Below are positions 36,901 to 47,100 of a stretch of 64,000 nucleotides of DNA, one piece after another. A program made the position numbers and the translations under genes. The notes beneath the pieces were generated by a model, which searched no databases, was not told the DNA's origin, and worked only from the letters and a program-made list of their open reading frames with translations. The DNA is taken from NCBI RefSeq assembly GCF_032854445.1, contig NC_088303.1, forward strand, positions 20,155,501 through 20,219,500. Reading direction: 5' to 3'. This stretch comes from Liolophura sinensis (Eukaryota; Mollusca; Polyplacophora; Chitonida; Chitonidae). Numbering within the stretch: position 1 is the stretch's first letter; each line of letters opens with the position of its first letter.

Positions 36901-39657
36901 CTGCTACATTACCCATACCAAGTTCCACGCACATTGTAGCTGATTGTAACTCCTACATAACCCATACCAAGTTCTCTACGAACAGTATAGCAGATAGTAA
37001 CATCTGCGTGGGTGAAAGTAAGTCCTATAGGCATGAAGCAGTTACACGTATATGAATAATATCTCCTGTCTTGGTGATATGAAAGTTTATTTCACCCCTT
37101 GGCACCAATATATTTCCAAAGTTACCAAAGTTTTACATAATCTTTATTTTCATTCAGAATCAGTGAAACATGCGCGTAATGTGTCAAGCAATGGACGTTT
37201 ATGTGACGATGCGAAACGTTGTAGTCGTCTTTCGGCATATACAGCTGATATGCTACCTGCCACAAGCCACAAATGTCTAAAAACTTTCATTGCTACAATA
37301 CAGTGAAGAATACGTAGTGACCACGACCACATTATGTCAGGGGACTATGGGAATAAACACACAGCTCGTGTATTAAGGACTCCGTACAAACGTATGAGCA
37401 TGTGTACCTGATAGATAGTGTCCCGGACTTCTTTTGGTTCATCTGAAAAAGTACGAAAATAATTCGTTGACTTAGGGAAATTAGACCTACCTCTTTTGGA
37501 TAACCACAGAACCGATGAAGGGCCCAATCAAGCTTGACAATTAAGCCATGTTTCATATAAAAAATTGGAATTTATTAAAAAAAAAGCCTAGAAAAGGAAT
37601 ATCACTGCACATCTCAGAGGTAGTTGATACATTTTTGTCACGTATTAAATTCTCTGGAAAGAATTATCATTGGACTTACGGTTCATGATAAATTTGACCG
37701 TCTCATCATCATCAAATTTGAATTTCTTGAGCAAGGTCAAAATTTCTTCCTCCTCGTACTGTCCACGGAAGAGTTTCCCCACAGCCAGCGCCTGACAATG
37801 AATATGTAACTTTACCATCTTGTAATAAACTTCCAACGTTATACACTCAGGGAAAAATGGCAACATATTAAATTATATAGGCCTATTCATACATTATTTG
37901 GTACATATTCAATTGAGAACTTAGTGTTGTAGGTTGTTTAGGAAACGAGTCTTGTGATTATAGACATAGAACGAACCTTTATGGTTTAAGAGTGGTATAC
38001 GCATGTCGGGACTTCCCGTTTAGATTATATAGGCTTAAATCGAGTTATACGGCTAAAAAATATCCTTATGTTAATGTATTTGATTGTTTTCTTATTTCTT
38101 ATATAATGGATCTTCTATATTTCTTTTTTATCTATCTTTTTAATGTTTAACGTAAAACACAACACTTCCCGTTTTTTGTTTTGCTAAATATACACTAGAA
38201 CGCTTACTTGTTTCTCAAAAATACCTGCGGTACTAAAATTATAACCAGCAGGGGTTTCACTAGAACACGCAACTCCATGGTTCGAGAACTTGAGATCTTC
38301 GTTTCCAGAAAAAAGCTATAATTCCCTGTCGCTTAGTTAATGTAGTCAGTTACTATCATCATGGGAAACCAGAAATTTGATCGAAACATCCCCAGTTTAA
38401 ACCAAAACCTGCTTTACCTTGATATCAATACCAAATGTGAAATCTTTAACTAAAGTGGTATGACTTCTGTTGCGATCATTCAAATCACGAGTAACCGTGC
38501 TTAGTTGCCAGCTCTATAGTGTGGGGCTAGGCCTACGTGACCACATTTTTTACATGTATTAGCTGAGTGCTTCACGCTGCCACGGGATTGGTCATTTGTC
38601 ATTATAGACATTTACGCAGTCACTCCTGCGACCACAAGTCCTGATTGTTCAGCGGCGTACAACTTCACTTCATTGGCCATGCTGTTTAGCTTATCCCTGT
38701 CCAAACGTACAATGGCGTACTACTTCCCTTTATTAGCCCATGTTTTTTATTTTACACCTGTCCTGACAGTACAATGGCGTACAACTTCATATTATTAACC
38801 AGGTTATTTAGCGTATATACCTGTCTTGACAATACAATGGCGTGTACTAGGTTTCTGAATTGGCTATGTTTTGTTTAAATATGTCCTCATAGTACAATGG
38901 CATTAGCTGGCTTCTATTCCCGTTGCAGATCATATTGCTTTGCATGTTGTATATTAGCCTCAATGTACCACTGCAGACTTAGGACTATGCCTAGATTTTA
39001 CGTGACTCGTGACGTGATTGTCAGGTACAATGTACATCATAAAGTGAGATAACAGGTGCTTGCGTGTCGCCCTACTTAGACAGTATTGTACAGTTTATAC
39101 ATAGCAAGTATGCAGAGAGTAAAACACATACCGATCCATTTTCTGACACTAGTACATAAAACGACGCAAACTACCATTATAACCCAAACCGAAAGTAAAT
39201 TATTATTTATATTTTAACTTCAACAACGTACATTTGACGCAAACAATATAGTGATGCATGTGTTTGTTACAGACCAGGTTCCATACAGAGGTATATTGCT
39301 AGAATCTAACAATTTCCGGTGAAATAGGCTCCCATGGCAATTAGCAATGATCAAATAAATTAACGCCTTGTGTCCTTGAGAGATTGGATATAAATTTGTA
39401 GACCAGAGGCCAATTTCACAAAACTGCGTAAGTCAAAATTTCGTGCCTTTGCTAGTAAAAGACGTTGTCTAGGTTATAGTGCCGTAAGAGGGCGTCATTT
39501 AAGAGAAAAGTTACGAAAATTTGATATAGCCTTCGACGTTTCGTGAAAGTCGGCCTAGTTTTACTCCCAGGCCTACAACGGTCGATATTTCTATTTTGGC
39601 TGTACCGTTATTTACCTGCTGTCTGTTTTCTTCCGACTCGGTCCCAGCAGACGCCAT
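21846..39657 (-). CDS. SHFL-like: Shiftless-like antiviral RNA-binding protein, copy B (complete model)
   Basis: Second, apparently complete SHFL/C19orf66 homologue, lying head-to-tail upstream of copy A. Exons: 39616-39657 (start MASAGTESEENRQQ), 37680-37791, 37408-37442, 28489-28620, 28078-28178, 24167-24396, 21846-21967. Every junction is GT-AG and in phase. About 257 codons are predicted, near the vertebrate length. Key blocks: LRQFACEGCDKVWWDRV, VSKCKTCEERYDPVP, EWGVARFRCDCG, GFCQRINSSPCYKC, and VLYPSNIHVSSGSTVA, the last almost the vertebrate VLHPSNPHISSGSTVA. Paired CxxC residues for zinc are kept. Intron 3 is about 8.9 kb and contains a 49-bp minisatellite split by a hAT transposon. 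Role in blocking -1 frameshifting is known for vertebrate SHFL and only inferred here. Confidence 0.9.
22175..22446 (-). mobile_element. SINE family 1, full length
   Basis: Reverse copy with tail, body and complete tRNA-like head ending 'aactgagccacggaggcccc'. Confidence 0.93.
22447..23097. other. Intron of SHFL-like copy B, nothing recognised
   Basis: Non-coding AT-rich sequence between two full-length SINE copies in opposite orientation. Confidence 0.5.
23098..23353 (+). mobile_element. SINE family 1, full length
   Basis: Head 'gggggcctccgtggctcggt', B-box-like 'gagttcaagtcc', full body and (AAAT)n tail. A good reference copy for the family. Confidence 0.93.
24167..24396 (-). CDS. SHFL-like copy B, exon 6
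   Basis: Acceptor TTGCAG|TGG and donor AAACTG|GTAAGAC. Encodes GFCQRINSSPCYKCDAQVFP, then HCCDAPNCPHAQPHSRG. Matches exon 6147-6391 of copy A, with the same split codons at both ends. Confidence 0.9.
24868..24972 (-). mobile_element. SINE family 1, internally deleted
   Basis: 3' end 'gattggtgttttacgccgta' joined after a deletion to 'agaccttccgacgtacggcc'. Confidence 0.75.
24973..25600. other. Intron of SHFL-like copy B, no gene seen
   Basis: Non-coding sequence between a SINE and the LINE fragment. Confidence 0.5.
25600..26830 (-). pseudogene. Non-LTR retrotransposon, 3' coding fragment
   Basis: Frames on the minus strand carry KWTEHVRAIVKKSNMKLSM, then MENVQRRAALLCTAGLRRTS and, in another frame, NAELRFSFLFRDLTSVYSS with a CSECKHKCENASHYFLD end. 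This is the typical C-terminal part of a LINE RT protein with its Cys-rich tail. Frame changes and stops show it is dead. Confidence 0.85.
26870..28065. repeat. Minisatellite, ~20 bp unit
   Basis: Irregular array with unit close to AACATTGTCTTAGCCATAAG, broken by short unrelated stretches. It ends about 12 bp from the donor site of exon 28078-28178. Confidence 0.88.
28078..28178 (-). CDS. SHFL-like copy B, zinc-ribbon exon
   Basis: Acceptor CAACAG|GTATCG and donor CTTCAC|GTAAAAC; 101 nt as in copy A. Encodes VSKCKTCEERYDPVP and YEWGVARFRCDCGRSF. Confidence 0.92.
28489..28620 (-). CDS. SHFL-like copy B, CxxC/WW exon
   Basis: Acceptor TCTCAG|ATTTC and donor AAACCG|GTCAGT; 132 nt, phase 0. Encodes SIQEVQIPRS and LRQFACEGCDKVWWDRV. 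Confidence 0.92.
28621..29224. other. Intron 3 of SHFL-like copy B, nothing recognised
   Basis: Non-coding sequence before the 49-bp array. Confidence 0.5.
29225..31508. repeat. Minisatellite, ~49 bp unit, left block
   Basis: Unit built from 'gtagctgattgtaactcct', 'acataacccataccaag' and 'ttccacgtacatt'. More than 40 copies with many single-base variants. Open frames read through it on the minus strand only because stops are rare in the unit. The block continues at 35,876 after the hAT insertion. Confidence 0.95.
32360..35569 (-). pseudogene. hAT transposase, frameshifted
   Basis: N-terminal BED-like zinc finger (AKCKICVKSID with a following SHAKGQKHH), then a DADGYVLLFDESLNK block typical of hAT catalytic cores. 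A clean splice (EGL|GTATGT to CAG|VGTHYF) leads to the long exon 33088-34092 with LLQLSMDGPSVN, and a C-terminal dimerisation motif QATVERGFSVNRQ. Frameshifts near 35,350 and 33,230 and a stop near 32,770 break it. The mobile element inserted in intron 3 of SHFL-like copy B. Confidence 0.85.
33088..34092 (-). CDS. hAT transposase, main catalytic exon
   Basis: Longest intact frame of the transposase, about 335 codons, opening after acceptor TTTTCAG|GTTGG with VGTHYFTSLFMGHATAEDM. It contains LQLSMDGPSVNRKF and FCPHRWVENVPVVERAL, both usual in hAT proteins. The frame runs off after LSYACNAKGF, where the neighbouring frame (MQCKGFLIKLVSKLL) continues the family sequence. It is therefore part of the pseudogene. 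Confidence 0.8.
   Translation of the reverse strand, partial: FQVGTHYFTSLFMGHATAEDMIEHFETGTDGLNMRRLLQLSMDGPSVNRKFHRMFQTKISSTYDHFLLNVGSCGLHIVHGAFEDGASASGWQIQDVLRGLYTLFKDTPARREDFIKCTESTTFPMKFCPHRWVENVPVVERALSIWLNIQKYVKQVNKGHCDNPKTVSYKTVSDATKDKIIVVKLLSFLSIAKTIQLFLTQYQTDKPMLPFLAEDLFRLIRSLMKRFLKEDVDISTVNKLVKVNLEDKDLHKSYTDVDLGFAAEKELKKIKSSSSGLKLVTERSLSYACNAKGFLSNLLASSLKNLLLNTSLLCKFLVWTQDKWQQTKPCASLT
35876..36990. repeat. Minisatellite, ~49 bp unit, right block
   Basis: Same unit as 29,225-31,508, resumed after the hAT element. Confidence 0.95.
37408..37442 (-). CDS. SHFL-like copy B, small exon 3
   Basis: Acceptor TTTTCAG|ATGAACC and donor TATCAG|GTACAC; 35 nt encoding EPKEVRDTIYQ after a split His codon. 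Phases match exon 12419-12471 of copy A. Confidence 0.75.
37680..37791 (-). CDS. SHFL-like copy B, exon 2
   Basis: Acceptor TTGTCAG|GCGCTG and donor ATGAACC|GTAAGT; 112 nt. Encodes ALAVGKLFRGQYEEEEIL and DDDETVKFIMN, with KLFRG aligned to the vertebrate KFHG. Confidence 0.87.
37866..39615. other. Intron 1 of SHFL-like copy B, no feature seen
   Basis: Non-coding. A loosely repeated 'gtacaatggcgtacaacttc' motif occurs near 38,640-38,900. Confidence 0.5.
39616..39657 (-). CDS. SHFL-like copy B, first coding exon
   Basis: ATG at 39657, donor CAGCAG|GTAAAT. Encodes MASAGTESEENRQQ, phase 0 into exon 2. Chosen because it supplies an in-frame ATG and a good donor directly upstream of exon 2. Confidence 0.72.
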
Positions 39658-40068
39658 ACTATTTATCTTCTTAAATTAACTACAAGGTACAAGTACTATC
39701 AATTTGTTTCATTCCAGTACTGGTCTGCTTACATCCATGAACAGCACGTCCACGAGGAGAACAGACATCTATGAGCAGGCCGGAATATTAAAACTGGTTC
39801 CTTTACCAGTAATTTGACAAGGTACCAGCCCACTGCCTACTGCAGGTCTGCGATATACAGTATGTGCAGGGCTACACATGCAATTTTCATATCCACAATG
39901 AAATCACTGAGCACTTTAAATGTTTTGACATCAGATGAGATAAAACATACGAATATACTTTTCCCAGTAAGCCTTCCATGGTGCCTCTTAGATAATTATT
40001 AAATAGCTGATAACTAACAACTCCATCGACACGCGAACATGTATTAAGACGGCTAGTGATGGGACCTT

Positions 40069-41945
40069 CATATAAGTATACCATAAATCAACATCCCCGA
40101 GGAGAAAACTGCGTGGCTATTTTATACCTTTGTACCAAAAACAAAATATTGGCTAATTTATCTTACAAAAGGTGTAAAATACAAAATCCACGAGAAGGAC
40201 AGTGGCTAATTTACCTCGCTGCTAGTGTCAAGTACACCATTCACGAAGAGGACGGTGACTGATTTATCTTTCTACAAATGTAGAGTAGGCTACGACATCC
40301 ACGAGGAGGACGGTGACTGATTTATCTTTCTGTACCAGCAGGCATAAAGTTCAACATCCACGAGGAGGACGGTGGCTAATTTATCTCTCTGTATATGTAG
40401 GTATGAAGTCCAACATCCACGAGGAGGACGGTGAGTGATTTATCTTTCTGTACATGCAGGCATAAAGTTCAACATCCACGAGGAGGACGGTGGCTAATTT
40501 ATCTCTCTGTATATGTAGGTATGAAGTCCAACATCCACGAGGAGGACGGTGACTGATTTATCTTTCTACAAATGTAGAGTACGACATCCACGAAGAGGAC
40601 GGTGACTGATTTATCTTTCTACAAATGTAGAGTACGACATCCACGAGGAGGACGGTGACTGATTTATCTTTCTGTACATGCAGGCATAAAGTTCAACATC
40701 CACGAGGAGGACGGTGGCTAATTTATCTCTCTGTATATGTAAGTATGAAGTCCAACATCCACGAGGAGGACGGTGACTAATTTATCTGTCTGTACATGTA
40801 GGTATGAAGTCCAACATCCACGAGGAAGACGGTGAGTGATTTATCTTTCTGTACATGTAGGTATGAAGTTCAACATCCACGAGGAAGACGGTGACTAATT
40901 TATCTGTCTGTACATGTAGGTATAAAGTACGACATCCACGAGGAGGACGGTGACTCATTTATCTTTCTGTACATGCAGGTATAAAGTTCAACATCCACGA
41001 GGAGGATGGTGACTAATTTATCTTTCTGTACATTTACATATGAAGTTCAACATCCACGAGGAGGACGGTGACTGATTTATCTTTCTACAAATGTAGAGTA
41101 CGACATCCACGAAGAGGACGGTGACTGATTTATCTTTCTACAAATGTAGAGTACGACATCCACGAGGAGGACGGTGACTGATTTATCTTTCTGTACATGC
41201 AGGCATAAAGTTCAACATCCACGAGGAGGACGGTGGCTAATTTATCTCTCTGTATATGTAAGTATGAAGTCCAACATCCACGAGGAGGACGGTGAGTGAT
41301 TTATCTTTCTGTACATGCAGGTATAGAGTTCAACATCCACGAGGAGGACGGTGACTCATTTATCTTTCTGTACATGTAGGTATGAAGTTCAACATCCACG
41401 AGGAAGACGGTGACTAATTTATCTGTCTGTACATGTAGGTATAAAGTACGACATCCACGAGGAGGACGGTGACTCATTTATCTTTCTGTACATGCAGGTA
41501 TAAAGTTCAACATCCACGAGGAGGATGGTGACTAATTTATCTTTCTGTACATTTACATATGAAGTTCAACATCCACGAGGAGGACGGTGACTCATTTATC
41601 TTTCTGTACATGTAGGTATGAAGTTCAACATCCACGAGGAGGACGGTGACTGACTTATCTTTCTGTACATGCAGGTATAGAGTTCAACATCCACGAGGAG
41701 GACGGTGACTAATTTATCTTTCTGTACATGCAGGTATGAAGTTCAACATCCACGAGGAGGACGGTGACTGACTTATCTTTCTGTACATGTAGGTATGAAG
41801 TTCAACATCCACGAGGAGGACGGCGACTGACTTATCTTTCTGTACATGCAGGTATAGAGTTCGACATCCACGAGGAGGACGGTGACTAATTTATCTTTCT
41901 GTACATGTAGGTATGAAGTTCAACATCCACGAGGAGGACGGCTTT
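40069..41945. repeat. Minisatellite, ~59 bp unit
   Basis: About 30 copies with core 'caacatccacgaggaggacg', then 'gtgactgatttatctttctg' and 'tacatgcaggtataaag'. Several higher-order blocks are repeated exactly. The inverse complement of the same family forms the 63.1-63.6 kb array. Confidence 0.95.
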
Positions 41946-42096
41946 ACTCCATAACACATGTACTTATTCACCCTTTTCTCTTATATATGTACATATATAA
42001 ACAGTTTCCAGCCTTAAACACTGTGTCTTTGACCTCTGACCTAGCCGTTGAACCAAGTTTGTTTTCTTTTACCGCGGAACCTTGCATCTTTATAAC

Positions 42097-42356
42097 TATT
42101 TATTTATTTATTTGATTGGTGTTTTACGCCATACTCGAGAATATTTTATTTATACGGCGGCCAACATTATGGTGGGAGGAAACCGGTCAGAGCTCGGGGA
42201 AAACCCACGACCATCCGCAAGCTGCTGACAGACCTTCCCACGTACGGCCGGAGAGGAAGCCAGCATGAGCTGGAATTGAACTGACAGCGACCGCATTGGT
42301 GAGAGGTTTCTGGGTCATTACGCTAGCGCGCTAACCAACTGAGCCACGGAGGCCCC
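42097..42356 (-). mobile_element. SINE family 1, full length
   Basis: Reverse copy, (ATTT)n tail to head 'aactgagccacggaggcccc'. Lies between the minisatellite and the left end of the 20-kb element. Confidence 0.93.
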
Positions 42357-42491
42357 CTGCATCCTTGTATATCAGGTTTCTCTGAGGGAGTGGAGTTGTA
42401 ATTATTTTATAGCTTGAGAATCCTTTAATTGAAAACAGCAAAGTGAAAATAAAATTAGTAGTCTAATAGGTTTTTCATATGTACCATAAAG

Positions 42492-42548
42492 TCACTATTT
42501 ATTTATTTATTGTTACCCGCCATACTCATCCACTTTATGCATGTAGTG
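42492..42548 (-). mobile_element. SINE family 1 3'-end fragment
   Basis: Short reverse fragment: (ATTT)n followed by 'cgccatactcatccactt'. Confidence 0.5.
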
Positions 42549-42593
42549 TAATACCTTACCGTCCAATATACATCTATATAACCCTTATACAAT

Positions 42594-42599
42594 CATAGC
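42594..42599. other. 6-bp target site duplication, left copy
   Basis: CATAGC directly before the left TIR; identical to 62,976-62,981. Confidence 0.85.
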
Positions 42600-42950
42600 A
42601 GTAGTAGAGAATGTGGCTTATGTTCATTATTGAGGAGGAGGTTTGAGGAGGAGGTTTTGAGTGTGGTGGTGACGTCACACCTGCCAGCCCGAAGGGCTGG
42701 TAGGTGTGACGTCACCCCTCAGTTGTGGGTTTTTTCCACGGCGCGGGGTGTATGTGTGTATAGACGAGTGTGATATAGTGTATAGTATAACAGTATAGGG
42801 AAAAAAGAGAGAAAAAAAAGAGGCAAAACGTCGGCTTGTAAAGTCGAGTGGGACAGCTCGAAAAGAGCTCCCGGGCGCCAAAACGGGCCAATGGGCGAGC
42901 CGGATTTGCCCCAAAACTGCCCAATGGAGGGCCCGCAAAACGGACCTTTC
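42600..42950 (+). repeat. Left terminal inverted repeat
   Basis: Begins AGTAGTAGAGAATG, then GAGGAGGAGGTTT repeats, a CRE-bearing palindrome, a 'ccacggcgcggggtgtatgt' block, a TATA-like AT stretch, and a CCAAT-rich block (GGGCCAATGGG, CTGCCCAATGG). Matches the reverse complement of 62,590-62,975 apart from one replaced block of about 40 bp. Confidence 0.9.
42668..42717. promoter_or_regulatory. Palindrome with two CRE sites
   Basis: Near-perfect inverted repeat whose arms carry TGACGTCACACCTGCCAGCC and its complement around a GAA loop. Each arm holds the consensus cAMP-response element TGACGTCA. Only one arm is kept in the right TIR (near 62,876). A second, shorter copy lies at 42,977-43,010. 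Confidence 0.7.
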
Positions 42951-44004
42951 CGTGGGGAGACGGGGAAAAAATGAACCCAGCCCAAAGGGCTGGTAGGTGT
43001 GACGTCACCCCTTCGATGGGGAGTTTGGTGGGTTTTTTCTACGCCGCGGGGCGTATATGTGTATACTAGCGTTATGTATTGACGCACCGGCTGGCTGGCG
43101 ACAATGTATACAATGTATACAAGGCGCAGCCGATCGAAAACCACGTGTCCAAACAAAAACCACGTGTCAAAACAAAGCACAGCTGACAACAGTGTTGGCC
43201 TGACTGCAGGCTGACTGGTGGGTAGGATCGCTCAGCGTGTCTTTGCAACACTGTTCGCCCAGGAAGGCTCACTGCTGCAGGCAGAGGGTCGGTGCTATGA
43301 ACCGTAGACCCTGTCGGTGGGATTTTTTTTTGGGTGATCTGCCTGTCTGTCTACCTGCTGGTTGTGGTAGGGATGGATGGATCGACACCACACCCAAACA
43401 TGCACGTACACTGGAGACTCTACTCTACTCTATACTATATATAGGCGGTGTAGTGGAATAGAGCACAGTAGAGTATAGGGGGAAAAAAAGAGAAAAAACT
43501 TGGATCAGAAAATCTCGAAGCTTATAAGAAACTTGGAGGAGATCAATGTGATGGTATTTCACACATATTTTCAGCATCCATATTTTCACCAACATCCACA
43601 TAGTTAAGCAAGATATGTAACAGCCATTTCTTAAACGGTTAAATTCAATTATTCTTTATCCACTAATCTTAACACACATATACACAAGACAACCAAATGA
43701 CCATGAAGGAGAAAACGACAACTACCAGGTTATATTAAAAAATTCTTTTTTTCAATGTTTTATTCTTTTCTATCAACAATCTGAAATACAAAAGGATATA
43801 CCGAAACATAAACTTGCAGTACTTGCTATGGGGAACCTAACAGAGCCCATACGTGTAAATGATAAAAATGATATTGAAAATAAATGATAAATGGGTGCAC
43901 TGAACAGCTAATTTGACTTTGAAAAGACCGGTCAAAGCAGGTGTCCAAAATGTCTGGCTCTATTAGTAGAGATTGCCAAATGACCATCGAAGAGAAAACG
44001 ACAA
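42951..44004. other. Element interior next to left TIR, no gene seen
   Basis: Holds a second partial copy of the TIR module (to about 43,050), a GC-rich stretch to 43,400 and a third short fragment near 43,460-43,500. A segment at 43,693-43,735 duplicates the stretch at 43,977-44,013 just beyond the A1CF-like stop codon. Confidence 0.55.
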
Positions 44005-44123
44005 CTACCAGTAGGTCATCCATGGCTTTTCACATGATCTGTTGGAAGCGTTCCACAGGTGGGTCGGGTGGTTGGCATAGCTCGGCTGGGTGTAAGGACA
44101 TGGTGGGCTAATGTACTCTAGGG
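44005..44123 (-). CDS. A1CF-like, terminal exon
   Basis: Acceptor GCTGCAG|CCCTAG and stop TAG at 44005-44007. Encodes ALEYISPPCPYTQPSYANHP and ends CEKPWMTYW. Phase fits the donor at 44609. Part of it is copied, inverted, at 54,447-54,521. Confidence 0.65.
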
Positions 44124-47100
44124 CTGCAGCACAAAACAATAAACTCTGACAATTCTAGTTATGCAAATAGTTACTTTCCTGGCTAATATTCATTCAAAAT
44201 ATACTTGGGTAACCGCATGCATGTATGTATGTGAGTGTTTAACCATTCATTCTTCAAACGAGTTGCTAACACACAGAATACCTGATGCATGTCACAAGTG
44301 CTTACATAACGGCAAACAGCTCAGCTACGAATAGTAATTTTCAGCAATTAAGTTTTTTGCAGCATGTCTTATTACATATGATCCAGTAAAGAAGTTTTTT
44401 TATACTTTTCATATACTGTTACAAACATGTAACATGAGATAGCTCTTACTTTCTTAAATCAAGAAGCAAAGCTGGTTCAGGAAAGAAAGAAGACATCAAA
44501 GCATACAATGCCCACTTATTCACTGATGTATCACAAGTGAAAAAGGGTAAAGCTTGGGCGGTGAAGCATTTGTTTGTCTTTCCTTTTTTATCTGGACACT
44601 AACTTTACCTTCAAGAGGCACACCTAACTGCATCAAAGTGTACTCTGCTGCAAAAACCTTTGCCCCCTCAACAGTAGAACACAGTTTATTTGGGGTAAAT
44701 GGGTTACGATTTGGAAACTGAGTACCGAGAGCTGGTATGGTGATCTGAAAGACAAATGTACTTTACCATAGATTAACAATGTAAATGCCTAACATCAACT
44801 TCTACATATACTTATACATGTATAAATCCCAACCACGACATTCTTTTTTCGATTTACTTCAGATCAATTATTTTTATAAGATAATTTACTTCTTATTCTT
44901 TCTGGTACACATGGACATGATTAATTGTATAAATAAATAATAAAAAAAGTTACATTCCAGCAAAAGAACTTGATTCTTATCTCTTCAAACAAGTTTCTTA
45001 TCAACATTTTGTTGAAACCTATGGTAGTACCTTGTACAAAAAGAGCTCTAAGAGCTGTTGGGCACCACTTCCATCCCTTCCCATGAGAGAATGAAGCTGG
45101 TATACAGGACTTCCCCATCCATTCTTCTGGCAAAGGTCATCGAGCACCTATAGTGAACATCGTTACATGCATGACACTCTTGATTTACTGAAGCCTCACT
45201 AGGGCAATCGGACTATAAATTAAAGGTAATTAGTAAAACAAAAAATTCTTCCACAAAACAAAATCATGGTCAAAGGTTAAACACAGAGCCTTGCATTATG
45301 ACAACTTTCAATGATAACAAAACAGCCAATTCTTTTTTTTTTTTTTTTTTTTTTTTAGCTATTAACACACCTGATTAACGAAATTTAATTCAAAACTCAT
45401 TACATGTATAGGAAATATTAGATAAGAATTAGTTTCTAAGTATGTTACCTGTTACTTCAAAGTTTAAACAAACACCCATCTTCAACGAAACTGAACTAAC
45501 TCACCTTCTGGTTAATTGCACAATTGGTTCATGTCTTTTAGTATGGCGTAGGCAGATTATAGATTTTAAGACTGCGTAATCCTTTAAGCATGCTCCAGAA
45601 TAAGTTGCAATGCGCAACTTTTTAATGGGATATGGGACCGGAAACCTTCTGCATTGACAACGATACACACCTCTGCTGGATGTTTCCTAAAGCCCCACCC
45701 CCTCATCATCCCTGGGCCTCGCACAGGGCTTCTGAGGCGGATTATAGATTTTAAGACTGCGTAATCCTTTAAGCATGCTCCAGAATAAGTTGCAATGCGC
45801 AACTTTTTAATGGGATATGGGACCGGAAACCTTCTGCATTGACAACGATACACACCTCTGCTGGATGTTTCCTAAAGCCCCACCCCCTCATCATCCCTGG
45901 GCCTCGCACAGGGCTTCTGAGGCGGATTATAGATTTTAAGACTGCGTAATCCTTTAAGCATGCTCCAGAATAAGTTGCAATGCGCAACTTTTTAATGGGA
46001 TATGGGACCGGAAACCTTCTGCATTGACAACGATACACACCTCTGCTGGATGTTTCCTAAAGCCCCACCCCCTCATCATCCCGCAGCCTCGCACAGGGCT
46101 TCTGAGGCGGATTATAGATTTTAAGACTGCGTAATCCTTTAAGCATTCTTCAGAATAAGTTGCAATGTGCAACTTTTTAATGGGATATGGGATCGGAAAC
46201 CTTCTGCATTGACAACGATACACACCTCTGCTGGATGTTTCCTAAAGCCCCACCCCCTCATCATCATCCCTCGGCCTCGCACAGGGCTTCTGATGCCCAT
46301 GGGACCTCGCTCTGCCAACGCCCTGCTAACAGTACAAAAAGCACAAATATTCAAGCTATTTCATGGTAAAAATTATGTGACTGAGCTTTCTTAAAGTTTC
46401 TTCTTCCTGCTTTTCCTGCTGAGATGTTCCCATAAAATCAAATATATTGAGCTATTCAGGTCCGGTTGATGAAACTTAATGCTTCTTTGTATACTTACAT
46501 GTAAGAAGCTCATAAAACGTTTTTTTGAGGACATTGCATGGATAACACATAAATGCAACTTCTTTCACATCAAATGACTCTATCAGCCACAATGGTAAAA
46601 CCACTAAATATGGTAGTGTACCTTTCCTACATGTATGCTGTTGAATGGAAAGCTACAGAGTGACAATTAAAGAATATAGGTCACAGGTGGTACGAAGTTC
46701 ACATTAATTCTTGGCAAAAAGCAAGCCCCTACCATTCAATAAAATCGCCTGTTTTCAATAAAGCTATGCCTTGCACAGTCTTGCAAATATTTCTGCTCCA
46801 TGTGAAGCACCTTCCAACTGAAATCCGTCATTACCTCATTTTGGATTTCAGTTGCCAAAGTAGACTTACCCATGTCATTTTTCTAGTTCTCACTCTGTAC
46901 TCTGTATCCATTAGCATATCAGCAGGAGAGCTACAATACTGTACTTTGTAAAACCCACTTACATATGCTTATTTACAGTTACAGTTATTACAGACAAATC
47001 ATAAGGTAAAATTTAATCTTAGGTTATCTAAGATTTCATCTTAGATGATCACAACTGAAATGATTTAAAACCAAAGACAAATATCCTGTTCCTGGTCTGA

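Noticed and set aside
29225-36990. CRISPR-like array
   Set aside because: Units of ~49 bp are contiguous variants with no unique spacers. This is a minisatellite in a eukaryotic intron.
45584-46354. Repeated 89-codon gene (MYRCQCRRFPVPYPIKK)
   Set aside because: Same frame recreated in each 185-bp tandem unit. No splice or family support, and it spans the unit boundary.
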